A stretch of DNA of 64,000 nt. Origin: Pleomorphomonas sp. PLEO. GTDB lineage: Bacteria; Pseudomonadota; Alphaproteobacteria; Rhizobiales; Pleomorphomonadaceae. The stretch is taken from assembly GCF_041320595.1 (NCBI RefSeq), contig NZ_CP166625.1:784501-848500 (forward strand), in the 5' to 3' direction. Each line of letters starts with the position of its first letter. Positions within the stretch are counted from its first letter, which is position 1. The position numbers and the translations under genes were made by a program. The notes under the pieces are model-generated. The model was not told where the DNA came from and ran no database searches. It saw only the letters and a program-made list of their open reading frames with translations. Below, one piece after another: positions 38,156-46,719 of this stretch.

Positions 38156-38785
38156 CTAGCTCTTGCTCTTGATCCGTTCGATCAGCGCCTCGACCGATGG
38201 CAGGATGCGCCCGACGATGATTTCCACGCCGGCGGCGTTGGGATGTATGCCATCGGCCTGGTTGAGGCCGGCGTTGCTGGCGACGCCGTCGAGGAAGAAG
38301 GGGTAGAGCAGCGCGCCGTGCTTGTTGGCGAGGTCCGGAAAGATCGGGTCGAAACGGGTGGCGTAGTCGGCGCCGAGATTGGGTGCCGCCCGCATGCCGG
38401 CAAGCAGGACCGGCACGCCCGTCTCGCCGAGGCGCGACATCAGCTCATCAAGGCTTTCGCGGATAAGCGCCGGGTCGTGACCGCGCAGCATGTCATTGGC
38501 CCCGAGCTCGACGATGACGCCATCGGCGCCGTCGGCCAGCGCCCAGTCCAGACGTGCGAGACCGTCGGCCACAGTGTCGCCGGAGACGCCGGCGTTGACG
38601 ATCTCGACATCAAGGCCCTTCTTGACGAGTGCCGCCTCCAGCCGATCCGGGAAGGCCTCCTGGCTGAGGACTCCATAACCGGCGGTGAGACTGTCGCCGA
38701 AAGCGACGATACGCATGGGCTTGGCCTCCGCGCTGACAATGCCGGCGACGAGGGCGAGAACGAACGCAAATATCCGATGTCTCAC
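38156..38785 (-). CDS. tesA: Arylesterase / lysophospholipase TesA, SGNH hydrolase
   Basis: Exported esterase-thioesterase, 209 residues with a signal peptide at the start ([21 protein letters not shown], cleavage about residue 21). The four SGNH blocks are present: [10 protein letters not shown] with the catalytic Ser, [18 protein letters not shown] and DGIHPNAAG with the Asp-x-x-His pair. The GTG at 38785 is chosen because it places the signal peptide at the N terminus; the frame itself is open to 38932 but that part lacks similarity and overlaps the divergent gene. The divergent partner is the ybbA-ybbP ABC pair, a classical arrangement. Confidence 0.93.
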   Translation of the reverse strand: MRHRIFAFVLALVAGIVSAEAKPMRIVAFGDSLTAGYGVLSQEAFPDRLEAALVKKGLDVEIVNAGVSGDTVADGLARLDWALADGADGVIVELGANDMLRGHDPALIRESLDELMSRLGETGVPVLLAGMRAAPNLGADYATRFDPIFPDLANKHGALLYPFFLDGVASNAGLNQADGIHPNAAGVEIIVGRILPSVEALIERIKSKS

Positions 38786-38826
38786 GGCCTTTTGACCCGG
38801 CTTGCAATGGTTTCTGAGCCGCCCAT

Positions 38827-39600
38827 ATGACAGGCTTGGGCTTTCTTCGGCAAGCCCTGCCGACTTCACGTGTGCCTGAAGCGCCAGAACTCGAAAGCCC
38901 GTCCTTGCCAGATCCTGCCATTGCTCTTTCACAGGTCGACCTCAGCCTCGGCAGCGGTGCCGCCCGCGTCCATATTCTGAAAAGCCTTTCTTTCTCCATT
39001 GAGGCTGGCTCGAGCGTCGGCATCGTCGGCCCTTCCGGGTCGGGCAAGTCGACGCTCCTGATGGTGCTCGCCGGCCTTGAGCGGGTCGATGGCGGTGCTG
39101 TCACGGTCGGTGGTGAACGGCTCGATCGTATGGGCGAAGATGCTTTGGCGCGCTTTCGCGGCCGTTCCGTCGGCATCGTCTTCCAGTCCTTCCACCTGAT
39201 GCCGACCATGACGGCGCTCGAGAACGTCGCGGTGCCGCTCGAACTCAGCGGCCGGCGTGATGCCTTCGAGCGGGCGCGAGCCGAACTCGAAGCGGTTGGC
39301 CTTGCTGGTCGGCTTGATCATCATCCGGCGGAGCTGTCCGGTGGCGAGCAGCAGCGTGTTGCCATCGCCCGGGCGCTCGCTCCGGAGCCGTCGATCCTGA
39401 TCGCCGACGAGCCGACGGGCAACCTCGACGCCGATACCGGCCGCGATATCATTCGCCTGATGTTCGAAGCTCGGGCGCGGCGCGATGCGACGCTGGTGCT
39501 TGTCACGCACGACCGAGCGCTGGCCGACGCCTGCGATCGGCGTATCGTCATGCGCTCGGGCGAAATCGTCGAGGACGTCCGCGCGGGAGTAGCTCGGTGA
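38827..39600 (+). CDS. ybbA: ABC transporter ATP-binding protein, YbbA/LolD type
   Basis: ATPase of a MacB/LolCDE-class ABC complex, 257 residues. Walker [11 protein letters not shown]-loop VFQSFHLMP, signature [15 protein letters not shown], Walker [11 protein letters not shown] and H-loop VTHD are intact. The N-terminal ~30 residues are an unconserved extension. The gene overlaps the next gene by four bases (GTGA) and lies divergent from tesA. The complex probably moves lipophilic molecules or acts as a mechanotransmitter; the substrate is unknown. Confidence 0.93.
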   Translation: MTGLGFLRQALPTSRVPEAPELESPSLPDPAIALSQVDLSLGSGAARVHILKSLSFSIEAGSSVGIVGPSGSGKSTLLMVLAGLERVDGGAVTVGGERLDRMGEDALARFRGRSVGIVFQSFHLMPTMTALENVAVPLELSGRRDAFERARAELEAVGLAGRLDHHPAELSGGEQQRVAIARALAPEPSILIADEPTGNLDADTGRDIIRLMFEARARRDATLVLVTHDRALADACDRRIVMRSGEIVEDVRAGVAR

Positions 39601-42155
39601 ACGGCCGCGTGCCGGGCTGGCCAGTCGCCTTCCGTCTCGCTGCCCGCGAAGCGCGTGGCGGTCTTTCGGGTTTCCGCATCTTCATCGCCGCCATCGCGCT
39701 TGGCGTTGCCGCCATCGCCGCCGTCGGCTCGACCAGCCGGGCAATCACCGAGGGCATCGCCTTGCAGGGGCGAGACATTCTCGGCGGCGACATCGCCGTT
39801 CGCTTTGGTGGCGAAGTTCCGCCGGCCGATGTGGTCGCCGCCCTTGGGGCGCGCGGTCGATTATCGACGGTGACGCTGGTCAATTCCATGGCACGCCGCG
39901 TCGATGGCAGCGCCCAGGCGCTCGTCCGCATCAAAGCGGTGGACGACGCCTATCCACTCACCGGCGATCTGCGCCTCGATGGCGGCGGCCGGCTTGCCGA
40001 GGCTCTGGCACCGACGGCGGACGGGGCGATTGGCGTCGTCGTCGAGCCGATCCTCGCCGACCGTCTCGACGTGAAAGTCGGCGATCGTATCGCCATAGGT
40101 CGGGCGACCGCCGAGGTACGCGGGCTGATCGCAAGCGAGCCCGACCAGGTTGGTACCGGCGTTGCCTACGGGCCGCGCGTGATGATGAGCCGGGCGGCGC
40201 TCACGGCGACCGACATCGTCCAGCCGGGGAGCCTTGTCGAAACCACCGTCCGCCTCGCCTTGCCCGACGGCGTCACCGATGCCGCCGTCGCCGCGACGGC
40301 GACCGAAATCAAGGCCGCGCAGTCCGACAGTGGCCGGCGCGTTTCCACCCGCCTCGACGCGGCACCCGGTCTTGAACGCAATGTCGAGCGGTTCTCGGAA
40401 TTTCTGACGCTGGTCGGGCTTACGGCGCTGATCGTCGGTGGCGTTGGCGTCACCAACGCGGTCAAGGGCTTCATCGATCGCAAGCGCGACACCATCGCCA
40501 CGCTGAAGGCGGTGGGCGCGCCGGGTGGCTTCGTTGTGGCCGTCTACCTGATCGAGATCGGCGTCATCGGCCTTGTTGGCGTGGCGCTTGGTCTCGCCCT
40601 GGGGCTGATACCGCCATTCTTTGCCGGCGGTTTGATCGCCTCGGCGCTCGATCTCCCCATCGAAATCGCTGTCTATCCGGGCGAACTGTTGCTTGCCGCC
40701 GCTTATGGTCTCCTCACGGCCTTCGCTTTCGCCATCTGGTCGCTCGGCCGGGCGCATGATGTGCCGGTGAGCGCGCTATTTCGCGAGAAGGTGGCGCCGG
40801 AGCGGCGGCTGCCGCGCCGCGTCTATATGGTCGCAACAGCGGTTGCCGTTTTGCTGCTCGCAGTGCTGGCCATTGTCGCTGCCTCCGATCGCTTCGTCGC
40901 GGTGGTCTTTGTCCTGTCGATGGCGGCCATCTTTACCGTGCTGACGGGCGTTGCCGGCCTGATCCGGCGCCTTGCCGGCCGCGTCCCGGCGGTTGGCTCC
41001 GCCGAGTTCCGGCTGGCGCTGCGCAACATTCATCGGCGCGGCGGGCTGACGCTTTCCGTGGTGCTGTCGCTCGGCCTTGGACTGACGTTGATGGTGGCGC
41101 TGGCGCTGATCGATACCGGCCTCAGGCGTCAGCTCACCTCGACCTTGCCGGAGAAGGCGCCGACCTTCTTCATCCTCGACATCCGTTCAAATGAACTGGA
41201 CGCTTTCTCCCGTTTGGTGGAAGCGACCGTCCCAGGCACGGCGCTTGCGACCGTGCCGATGCTGCGCGGCCGCATCACCGCTTTGAAAGGAATCCCGGTC
41301 GACAAGATCGAGGCGCCCGAGAGTGCTCGCTGGGCGCTTTCGGGCGATCGCGGCATCACGCTGTCGGCCGAACCACCGGCGAATTCGACGCTCGCCTCAG
41401 GCGCCTGGTGGCCGAAAGATTACGCCGGCGAACCGCTGGTTTCCTTTGAAGACCAGCTGGCGCGCGAATTCGGTCTCACGATCGGCGACACGGTGACCGT
41501 CAGCGTGCTGGGTCGCGAGATCACGGCCAAGGTCGCCAGCACGCGCAAAGTCGAGTGGCAATCGCTTTCCATCAACTTCGTGATGGTGTTCTCGCCCAAT
41601 ACCTTCGCCGGAGCCCCCTATTCGGTGTTGTCGACGGCGGCGCTGCCCGGCGGCGGCGACCGGCAGACCGAGGGGCGGCTGATCAAGGCCATGGTCGCCG
41701 CCTTCCCAACGGCGACCATAGTGCGCATCAAGGACGTGCTCGCCACCGTCAACGATCTCGTCGGCTCGCTGACGCTGGCGATCCGCGCAGCCGCTTCGAT
41801 CGCGCTCGCCGCCTCGGTGCTGGTGCTGGCTGGCGCGCTCGCCTCCGGCCACCGCCAACGCGTCTATGACGCCGTCCTTCTCAAAACCTTCGGGGCGACG
41901 CGAGCCCGCGTTCTTCTCGCGTTTGCCCTGGAATACGCGGCGCTCGGCCTTCTCACCGCTATTTTTGCGTTGATTGCCGGCGCAGCGGCCGCCTGGGGTG
42001 TTCTCACCGGGATCATGGACGTGCCGTTTGACCTCAATCCCTGGGTGGCGCTCGGCGCCGTGGCGGTGGCGCTTGTCTTGACCATTGGCCTCGGACTGCT
42101 CGGCACCTTCCGGGCGCTGTCGGCCAAGGCGGCGCCGGTACTCAGGAATCTTTAA
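39597..42155 (+). CDS. ybbP: FtsX-like ABC permease, YbbP type
   Basis: An 852-residue membrane protein with a transmembrane helix near the N terminus, a large periplasmic domain (about 45-250), three helices around residues 260-370 ([20 protein letters not shown], the FtsX fold), two further helices near 415-450, a second periplasmic domain, and three C-terminal helices ([37 protein letters not shown]). This is the long two-FtsX-domain YbbP layout. A GTG start overlaps ybbA. Works with YbbA. Confidence 0.93.
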   Translation: MNGRVPGWPVAFRLAAREARGGLSGFRIFIAAIALGVAAIAAVGSTSRAITEGIALQGRDILGGDIAVRFGGEVPPADVVAALGARGRLSTVTLVNSMARRVDGSAQALVRIKAVDDAYPLTGDLRLDGGGRLAEALAPTADGAIGVVVEPILADRLDVKVGDRIAIGRATAEVRGLIASEPDQVGTGVAYGPRVMMSRAALTATDIVQPGSLVETTVRLALPDGVTDAAVAATATEIKAAQSDSGRRVSTRLDAAPGLERNVERFSEFLTLVGLTALIVGGVGVTNAVKGFIDRKRDTIATLKAVGAPGGFVVAVYLIEIGVIGLVGVALGLALGLIPPFFAGGLIASALDLPIEIAVYPGELLLAAAYGLLTAFAFAIWSLGRAHDVPVSALFREKVAPERRLPRRVYMVATAVAVLLLAVLAIVAASDRFVAVVFVLSMAAIFTVLTGVAGLIRRLAGRVPAVGSAEFRLALRNIHRRGGLTLSVVLSLGLGLTLMVALALIDTGLRRQLTSTLPEKAPTFFILDIRSNELDAFSRLVEATVPGTALATVPMLRGRITALKGIPVDKIEAPESARWALSGDRGITLSAEPPANSTLASGAWWPKDYAGEPLVSFEDQLAREFGLTIGDTVTVSVLGREITAKVASTRKVEWQSLSINFVMVFSPNTFAGAPYSVLSTAALPGGGDRQTEGRLIKAMVAAFPTATIVRIKDVLATVNDLVGSLTLAIRAAASIALAASVLVLAGALASGHRQRVYDAVLLKTFGATRARVLLAFALEYAALGLLTAIFALIAGAAAAWGVLTGIMDVPFDLNPWVALGAVAVALVLTIGLGLLGTFRALSAKAAPVLRNL

Positions 42156-42289
42156 ATCTTCGTCATGTTGGATGGTGCCGCCGCGAGTACCCTTGAGCTT
42201 TCATCATCGCGCGCCCATATTGTTTTTTCGAGCGAGGGGAGCTCGCCTCCCGCGCGACGTCTTATTTACAAAGAAGGATCGAGGCCCCA

Positions 42290-43042
42290 ATGGCATTCCC
42301 TGAACGCAATATCCCCTCGGGCTACGGTTCCCGGGCCTATTCCGCGGAGATCGATCAGGGTCTCCGCAGCTACATGCTGTCGGTCTATAACTACATGGCG
42401 ATCGGCCTTGCCGTGACCGGCGGCGTTGCCGCTCTTGCCGCCAACGCGGCGGTGGCGAGCTGGGACAAGCCGATCACCCTCACCTCCTTTGGCGCGGCGC
42501 TCTACACGAGCCCGTTGCAATGGCTGGTGATGCTGGCTCCCATTGGCTTGGTGCTGGTATTCTCGTTTGGCATCCAGCGCCTTTCCATGCCGGTGGCGCA
42601 GGGCCTGTTCTGGGCCTTCGCGGCACTGATGGGTCTGTCGCTTTCGTCGATCTTCCTGGTCTACACCCAGCAGTCGATCACGCAGGTGTTCTTCATCTCC
42701 GCCGCCACCTTCGCCGGGCTTAGCCTTTATGGTTACACGACCAAGCGCAGTCTCAGCGCCATGGGGTCGTTCCTGATCATGGGGCTGTTCGGCCTGATCA
42801 TCGCCTCGTTGGTCAACATCTTCATGCAGTCGTCGGCGATGGAATTTGCCATCTCGATCATCGGCGTGGGCATCTTTGCCGGCTTGACCGCCTACGACAC
42901 GCAGACGATCAAGGAGATGTATTTCGAGGGTGATGACAGGACGACCATGGGCCGCAAGGCCATCATGGGCGCCCTCAACCTCTACATGGACTTCATCAAC
43001 CTGTTCATCATGCTGCTGCGCCTGATGGGCGACCGTCGCTGA
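42290..43042 (+). CDS. Bax inhibitor-1 / YccA family protein
   Basis: A 250-residue seven-helix membrane protein. Visible marks: a 40-residue soluble N terminus, MAIGLAVTGGVAAL, SLSSIFLVYTQQSITQVFFISAATFAGLSLYGYTTKRSLSAMG, and the C-terminal block GLTAYDTQTIKEMY with the paired Asp region, then a last helix NLYMDFINLFIMLLRL. Bacterial members may be pH-dependent Ca2+ leaks or FtsH-modulating proteins. It has its own terminator at 43071. Confidence 0.93.
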   Translation: MAFPERNIPSGYGSRAYSAEIDQGLRSYMLSVYNYMAIGLAVTGGVAALAANAAVASWDKPITLTSFGAALYTSPLQWLVMLAPIGLVLVFSFGIQRLSMPVAQGLFWAFAALMGLSLSSIFLVYTQQSITQVFFISAATFAGLSLYGYTTKRSLSAMGSFLIMGLFGLIIASLVNIFMQSSAMEFAISIIGVGIFAGLTAYDTQTIKEMYFEGDDRTTMGRKAIMGALNLYMDFINLFIMLLRLMGDRR

Positions 43043-43070
43043 CAGTCGATAACGTCCTGAATTAAAGACA

Positions 43071-43100
43071 CGGCGTCGGGTTCCTCCCGGCGCCGTTTTT
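43071..43100 (+). terminator. Intrinsic terminator after the BI-1 gene
   Basis: CGGCGTCGGG pairs with CCCGGCGCCG (one G-U) and is followed by TTTTTAT; it lies 28 bases after the stop codon. Confidence 0.88.
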
Positions 43101-43177
43101 ATTTGAGGCGGACCGTTGAGCGTGCGATCTAGGGCGCGGGCGCACTGCCGCGTCCTTCGTCGTTCCGGATCCTATCC

Positions 43178-43714
43178 ATGCTGACCATTCGTCCCGCTCG
43201 CCCCGGCGATATCCCCGCGATCGCCGCCATCTATCAGGAGGCCGTTCGCACCGGCACCGCCTCCTGGGAGCTCGAACCGCCAACCGACGCGGACATGCTG
43301 AAGCGCTTCGAGACCATCACCGGCGGCGGCTATCCCTATCTCATTGCCGAAATGGCTGGCACTCTTGCCGGCTATGCCTACGCCAGCGCGTATCGGCCGC
43401 GCCTTGCCTATCGCTACACGGTGGAGAATTCGATCTACATCGATCCGGCTCGCCAGGGGCAGGGCATCGGCAAGCGCCTTCTGCAGGCGCTGATCGACGA
43501 CTGCGCGCGGCGCGGTTTCCGGCAGATGGTGGCGGTGATCGGCGACAGCGGCAATCTCGGTTCGCGCAAGCTGCACGCTGCCCTCGGCTTCACCTTGATC
43601 GGCGTTGCGCCAGCGCTGGGCTATAAATTCGATCGCTGGCTCGACCAGGTGCTGATGCAGCGGCCGATCGGCGACGGCGAGCATTCGGCGCCAAGCGAAC
43701 TGTCACGGAGCTGA
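43178..43714 (+). CDS. GNAT N-acetyltransferase, phosphinothricin-acetyltransferase-like
   Basis: Acetyl-CoA-dependent N-acetyltransferase of 178 residues. Family blocks: IRPARPGDIPAIAAIYQEAV, TASWELEPPT, YRPRLAYRYTVENSIYIDP, the acetyl-CoA loop RQGQGIGKRLL and GDSGNLGSRKLHAALGF. Members act on phosphinothricin, methionine sulfone/sulfoximine and similar amino acid analogues; a housekeeping detoxification role is likely. It converges with asd; a shared hairpin lies between. Confidence 0.9.
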   Translation: MLTIRPARPGDIPAIAAIYQEAVRTGTASWELEPPTDADMLKRFETITGGGYPYLIAEMAGTLAGYAYASAYRPRLAYRYTVENSIYIDPARQGQGIGKRLLQALIDDCARRGFRQMVAVIGDSGNLGSRKLHAALGFTLIGVAPALGYKFDRWLDQVLMQRPIGDGEHSAPSELSRS

Positions 43715-43727
43715 GGTCATAAAATAA

Positions 43728-43754
43728 GGCCGCCGCGAGGGGATCGCGGCGGCC
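43728..43754. terminator. Bidirectional terminator between GNAT gene and asd
   Basis: GGCCGCCGCGA and TCGCGGCGGCC form a perfect 11-bp stem with a five-base loop. On the minus strand it is followed by TTATTTTATG, right for asd; on the plus strand by AAAATG only. Confidence 0.88.
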
Positions 43755-43778
43755 AAAATGCTGTGCAATCGGTTTGGC

Positions 43779-44810
43779 TCAGGCGGCCTTCTTGGGCTTC
43801 AAGAGGCCACGATTGATCAGCACCTCGGCGATCTGCACGGCGTTGAGCGCGGCGCCCTTGCGGAGATTGTCGGAGACCACCCACATGGTCAGGCCGTTCT
43901 CCACCGTGATGTCCTCGCGGATGCGGGAGATGTAGGTGGCGTCTTCGCCAGCCGCCTCGTAGGGGGTGATGTAGCCGCCGGGCTCGTGCTTATCGATGAC
44001 CAGGCAGCCGGGGGCCTCGCGCAGGATCGAGCGGGCCTCGTCGGCGCTGATCGGCTGGTCGAACTCGATGTTGACCACTTCCGAATGGGAGACGAACACC
44101 GGCACGCGCACGCAGGTGGCGGTCAGCTTGATCTTCGGATCGAGGATCTTCTTGGTCTCGGCGACCATCTTCCACTCTTCCTTGGTGTAGCCGTCCTCCA
44201 TGAAGACGTCGATGTGCGGAATGAGGTTGAAGGCGATGCGCTTGGGGAACTTCTTGGCTTCGACGGGGTCGGACACGAAGATGGCACGGGTCTGGGTGAA
44301 CAGCTCGTCCATCGCTTCCTTGCCGGCGCCCGACACCGACTGGTAGGTCGAAACGACCACGCGCTTGATGTGGGCCTTGTCGTGCAGCGGCTTCAGCGCG
44401 ACGACCAGCTGGGCGGTGGAACAGTTGGGATTGGCGATGATGTATTTCTTGGTGAAGCCGGCGACGGCATCGGCATTCACTTCGGGGACGACCAGCGGCA
44501 CGTCCTCGTCATAGCGCCAGGCAGAGGAATTATCGATGACGACGCACTTCTGAGCGCCGATCTTCGGCGACCATTCCTTGGAGATCGATCCACCGGCCGA
44601 CATGACGCAGATGTCGATGTCCGAGAAGTCGACGTGCTCGAGCGCCTTCACCTTCAGCGTCTTATCGCCGAACGATACTTCGGTGCCCTGGCTCCTGCGT
44701 GAGGCGATAGCCACCACCTCATCGGCGGGAAAGCCGCGTTCGGCGAGGATCGAAAGCATTTCGCGGCCCACGTTTCCGGTGGCACCGACCACAGCGACCT
44801 TGTAACCCAT
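43779..44810 (-). CDS. asd: Aspartate-semialdehyde dehydrogenase
   Basis: Reduces aspartyl phosphate to aspartate semialdehyde, the branch point to lysine/diaminopimelate, threonine, methionine and isoleucine. 343 residues; the NADP motif VVGATGNVGREML is at the N terminus, the catalytic Cys is C130 in NPNCSTAQL, and the distal block with IEFDQPISADEARSIL and the C-terminal GLTMWVVSDNLRKGAALNAVQIAE are typical. The C-terminal tail is Lys/Ala-rich. Its upstream region contains a Thr-rich leader peptide and alternative hairpins (see entries at 44847-45132), suggesting control by threonyl-tRNA supply. Confidence 0.97.
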   Translation of the reverse strand: MGYKVAVVGATGNVGREMLSILAERGFPADEVVAIASRRSQGTEVSFGDKTLKVKALEHVDFSDIDICVMSAGGSISKEWSPKIGAQKCVVIDNSSAWRYDEDVPLVVPEVNADAVAGFTKKYIIANPNCSTAQLVVALKPLHDKAHIKRVVVSTYQSVSGAGKEAMDELFTQTRAIFVSDPVEAKKFPKRIAFNLIPHIDVFMEDGYTKEEWKMVAETKKILDPKIKLTATCVRVPVFVSHSEVVNIEFDQPISADEARSILREAPGCLVIDKHEPGGYITPYEAAGEDATYISRIREDITVENGLTMWVVSDNLRKGAALNAVQIAEVLINRGLLKPKKAA

Positions 44811-44846
44811 GTTGGACTGACCTTCTGAAAGTATGGCTTTGCGCCG

Positions 44847-44905
44847 AAAAAGTCGTCCCCCGCCTTGTCTGGCGGCCGGTCGCTCTTCAGTCTGTCAGGG
44901 AGACG
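44847..44905 (-). terminator. Attenuator terminator hairpin upstream of asd
   Basis: On the minus strand CGTCTCCC (44905-44898) can pair with GGGGGACG (44861-44854, one G-U), enclosing a small inner hairpin CCGCC-agacaa-GGCGG. Two bases later comes TTTTT (44851-44847). The U-tract lies 37 bases before the asd start codon, so this is a terminator inside the leader, not at a gene end. The inner and outer stems partly compete for the same G-run. Confidence 0.6.
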
Positions 44906-44908
44906 TTC

Positions 44909-44946
44909 GAGGAGGCCACCATCCGCCTCCTCTGACCCCGAGGAGG
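44909..44946 (-). promoter_or_regulatory. Mutually exclusive hairpin arms in the asd leader
   Basis: Three arms read 5' to 3' on the minus strand: CCTCCTC (44946-44940), GAGGAGGC (44932-44925) and GCCTCCTC (44916-44909). The middle arm can pair perfectly with either the first (7 bp) or the third (8 bp), but not both. This is the switching geometry of ribosome-mediated attenuators. The first arm starts about 26 bases after the leader peptide stop codon. Confidence 0.6.
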
Positions 44947-44971
44947 ACGGTGCGGGGCGAGGAAGCGTCGA

Positions 44972-45076
44972 TCACGTCGTGGTCGTTTTCGTCGTCGCCG
45001 TTTTCGTCATGGCAAGCCCGGCCGGGACAACACCCAGCTGGCAAGCGGCATGACGGGAACCATTCGCGAACGACAT
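44972..45076 (-). CDS. Putative threonine-rich leader peptide of asd
   Basis: A 34-codon frame from the ATG at 45076 to TGA at 44972-44974. The last twelve residues are MTKTATTKTTTT: eight Thr codons (seven ACG, one ACC), two Lys and one Ala in eleven positions. A good ribosome-binding site (GAGAGAGGA) lies seven bases before the ATG. An internal ATG at codon 23 could start a 12-residue version, but lacks such a site. The Thr/Lys bias matches the end products of the aspartate pathway, which asd feeds. The role, by analogy with enteric thrL, is to stall ribosomes when charged Thr-tRNA is low. Novel or known status cannot be judged here. Confidence 0.68.
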   Translation of the reverse strand: MSFANGSRHAACQLGVVPAGLAMTKTATTKTTTT

Positions 45077-45103
45077 GGACCATTCCTCTCTCGAATGTCG
45101 GGC

Positions 45104-45132
45104 TTTATGGCGGAAAGGGCAGGGCGGGTCAA
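45104..45132 (-). promoter_or_regulatory. Sigma70-like promoter of the asd leader transcript
   Basis: On the minus strand TTGACC (45132-45127), a 17-base spacer and CATAAA (45109-45104). The predicted transcript start near 45097 gives a leader of about 20 bases before the peptide ATG and about 285 bases before asd. Confidence 0.6.
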
Positions 45133-45315
45133 GACGAATTGGGCGGATACTCCGGAGTTGCCCGATTTCCTCATCGGTAGCAGTCGATCGATCGCCTCGC
45201 CTGTATTTACGAGATTTGCCAAGTTTATCTGCAATATTACTTATGTGTGTCATGCCCCAAATGACTAGCAAAACAAGCAATCCTTTACCGGTGAGGTTGT
45301 AGAGTTCTTGATGGC

Positions 45316-45329
45316 TCCCGCTAGCGGGA
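45316..45329. promoter_or_regulatory. 14-bp perfect palindrome upstream of the PAS chemoreceptor
   Basis: TCCCGCTAGCGGGA, an exact palindrome ending 26 bases before the chemoreceptor ATG. It could be an operator or a short RNA hairpin in the leader of that gene. No known regulator motif is recognised. Confidence 0.4.
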
Positions 45330-45355
45330 AAGTGTGAAATCAAGATGAGGCGAGC

Positions 45356-46636
45356 ATGTCGCTGTTCGGACGCAGAACTTTTTCCGAAAAGATCAAGGTC
45401 AACTTCTTCGACGCCACACCCGATGCCGTCATGGTCATCGCCGATGGCAAGTTCATCGAATGCAATGCCGCGGCGGTTAAAATGTTCGGCTCTTCCTCGA
45501 AGAGTGCCTTGACCGCCAGTACGCCGGCCGCGCTATCGCCGCCCACACAGCCGGATGGCCAGTCGTCGGGCGCCAAATCCGAGGCGTTGATCGGCGAGGC
45601 GATGGCAACGGGATACAAGCGTTTCGAGTGGGTTCATCGTCGGACCGACGGCGTAGACTTTCCCGTTTTGGTCACCCTTATCCTTTCCAAGGTCGATGGT
45701 CGACCGGTGGTCCTGACCAATCTCGCCGACTTCTCGGGGGCCTTGCGCGAGCGTGAGGCGCGGCGCGAAGAAGAGGCGCGGAGCGCCAAGGCTTCGACAT
45801 TGCAGCAACTTACCTCCGAGTTCGACCGCAACGTTTCGTCGGCGCTCGGAACGGTGGGGCAGGTTGCCGGCCAGCTTGAATCATCGTCGCAGGCCATGTC
45901 GGGCTCGGCCGACCAGACCAATCACCAGCTCACCGAGCTGGCGGCGGCATCCGAACAGGTATCGGCGGCCGTTGGTATCGTCTCCGAATCGGCGGGGGAA
46001 CTGTCGGCATCGATCGCCGAAATCGGCCATCAGGTCCGTCAATCGAGCAGCATCTCGAGCGCCGCCAACGAAGAGGCGCGACACACCAACGAGATCGTCA
46101 AGGGACTGGCAGAGAGCTCCGCCAAGATTGGCGAGGTGATCAGCCTGATCAATGGCATCGCCAGCCAGACCAACCTCCTGGCCCTCAACGCGACCATCGA
46201 GGCGGCCCGGGCCGGTGAGGCGGGACGCGGCTTCGCTGTGGTTGCCTCGGAAGTGAAGGCTCTCGCCAACCAGACGACACGGGCCACCGACGAAATCGGC
46301 GCGCAGATCGGCGCCGTGCAGTCGGCGACCACCCAGGCAGTGGGCGCTATCGGCGGCATCGCGACGCGTATCAGCGAGATCAACGAGATCGCTGGTGCGA
46401 TCGCGGCCGCGGTGGAACAGCAGTCCCGCGCGACCGCCGCCATTGCCAGCAATATCCAGCAGGCTTCGGCTGCGAGCCAAAAGGTGTCGATCAACACCGG
46501 TGGTGTCGCTCATGCCTCGGTGGAGACGCGCAAAGCGGCCGAAGCGGTGTTGAGTTCGGCCAAGGCCCTGTCCGGCGAGGCCGGTGGACTGCGCTCCACC
46601 GTCGATCGCTTCCTGCAGGGTGTGAAGCGGGCGTAA
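45356..46636 (+). CDS. Soluble PAS-domain methyl-accepting chemotaxis protein
   Basis: A 426-residue chemoreceptor with no membrane helix. The N-terminal ~125 residues form a PAS domain ([51 protein letters not shown]), followed by a charged linker and an MCP signalling domain. Its hairpin tip is [47 protein letters not shown] in the region of residues 255-300. It probably senses an intracellular cue such as redox state or a bound ligand. No heme or flavin ligand can be named. It has its own terminator and lies divergent from asd. Confidence 0.92.
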   Translation: MSLFGRRTFSEKIKVNFFDATPDAVMVIADGKFIECNAAAVKMFGSSSKSALTASTPAALSPPTQPDGQSSGAKSEALIGEAMATGYKRFEWVHRRTDGVDFPVLVTLILSKVDGRPVVLTNLADFSGALREREARREEEARSAKASTLQQLTSEFDRNVSSALGTVGQVAGQLESSSQAMSGSADQTNHQLTELAAASEQVSAAVGIVSESAGELSASIAEIGHQVRQSSSISSAANEEARHTNEIVKGLAESSAKIGEVISLINGIASQTNLLALNATIEAARAGEAGRGFAVVASEVKALANQTTRATDEIGAQIGAVQSATTQAVGAIGGIATRISEINEIAGAIAAAVEQQSRATAAIASNIQQASAASQKVSINTGGVAHASVETRKAAEAVLSSAKALSGEAGGLRSTVDRFLQGVKRA

Positions 46637-46657
46637 CGCATACGCAGGCATCAAAGG

Positions 46658-46688
46658 AAAAGGCCCGCCTGGGAAAGGTGGGCCTTTT
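46658..46688. terminator. Bidirectional terminator between chemoreceptor and acnA
   Basis: AAAAGGCCCGCC and GGTGGGCCTTTT pair as a 12-bp stem (one G-U) with a seven-base loop; A and T runs lie on either side, suiting both convergent genes. Confidence 0.88.
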
Positions 46689-46719
46689 GTGTTGGGTGCG
46701 GATTTGCTGACCTGTCGGG

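Noticed and set aside
44833-45180. A 115-codon plus-strand frame in the asd leader
   Set aside because: Low-complexity translation without ribosome-binding site; the minus-strand leader peptide and hairpins explain the region better.
44972-45343. A 123-codon minus-strand frame including the Thr-rich tail
   Set aside because: The long version would start upstream of the predicted promoter and has no ribosome-binding site; the 34-codon version from 45076 does.
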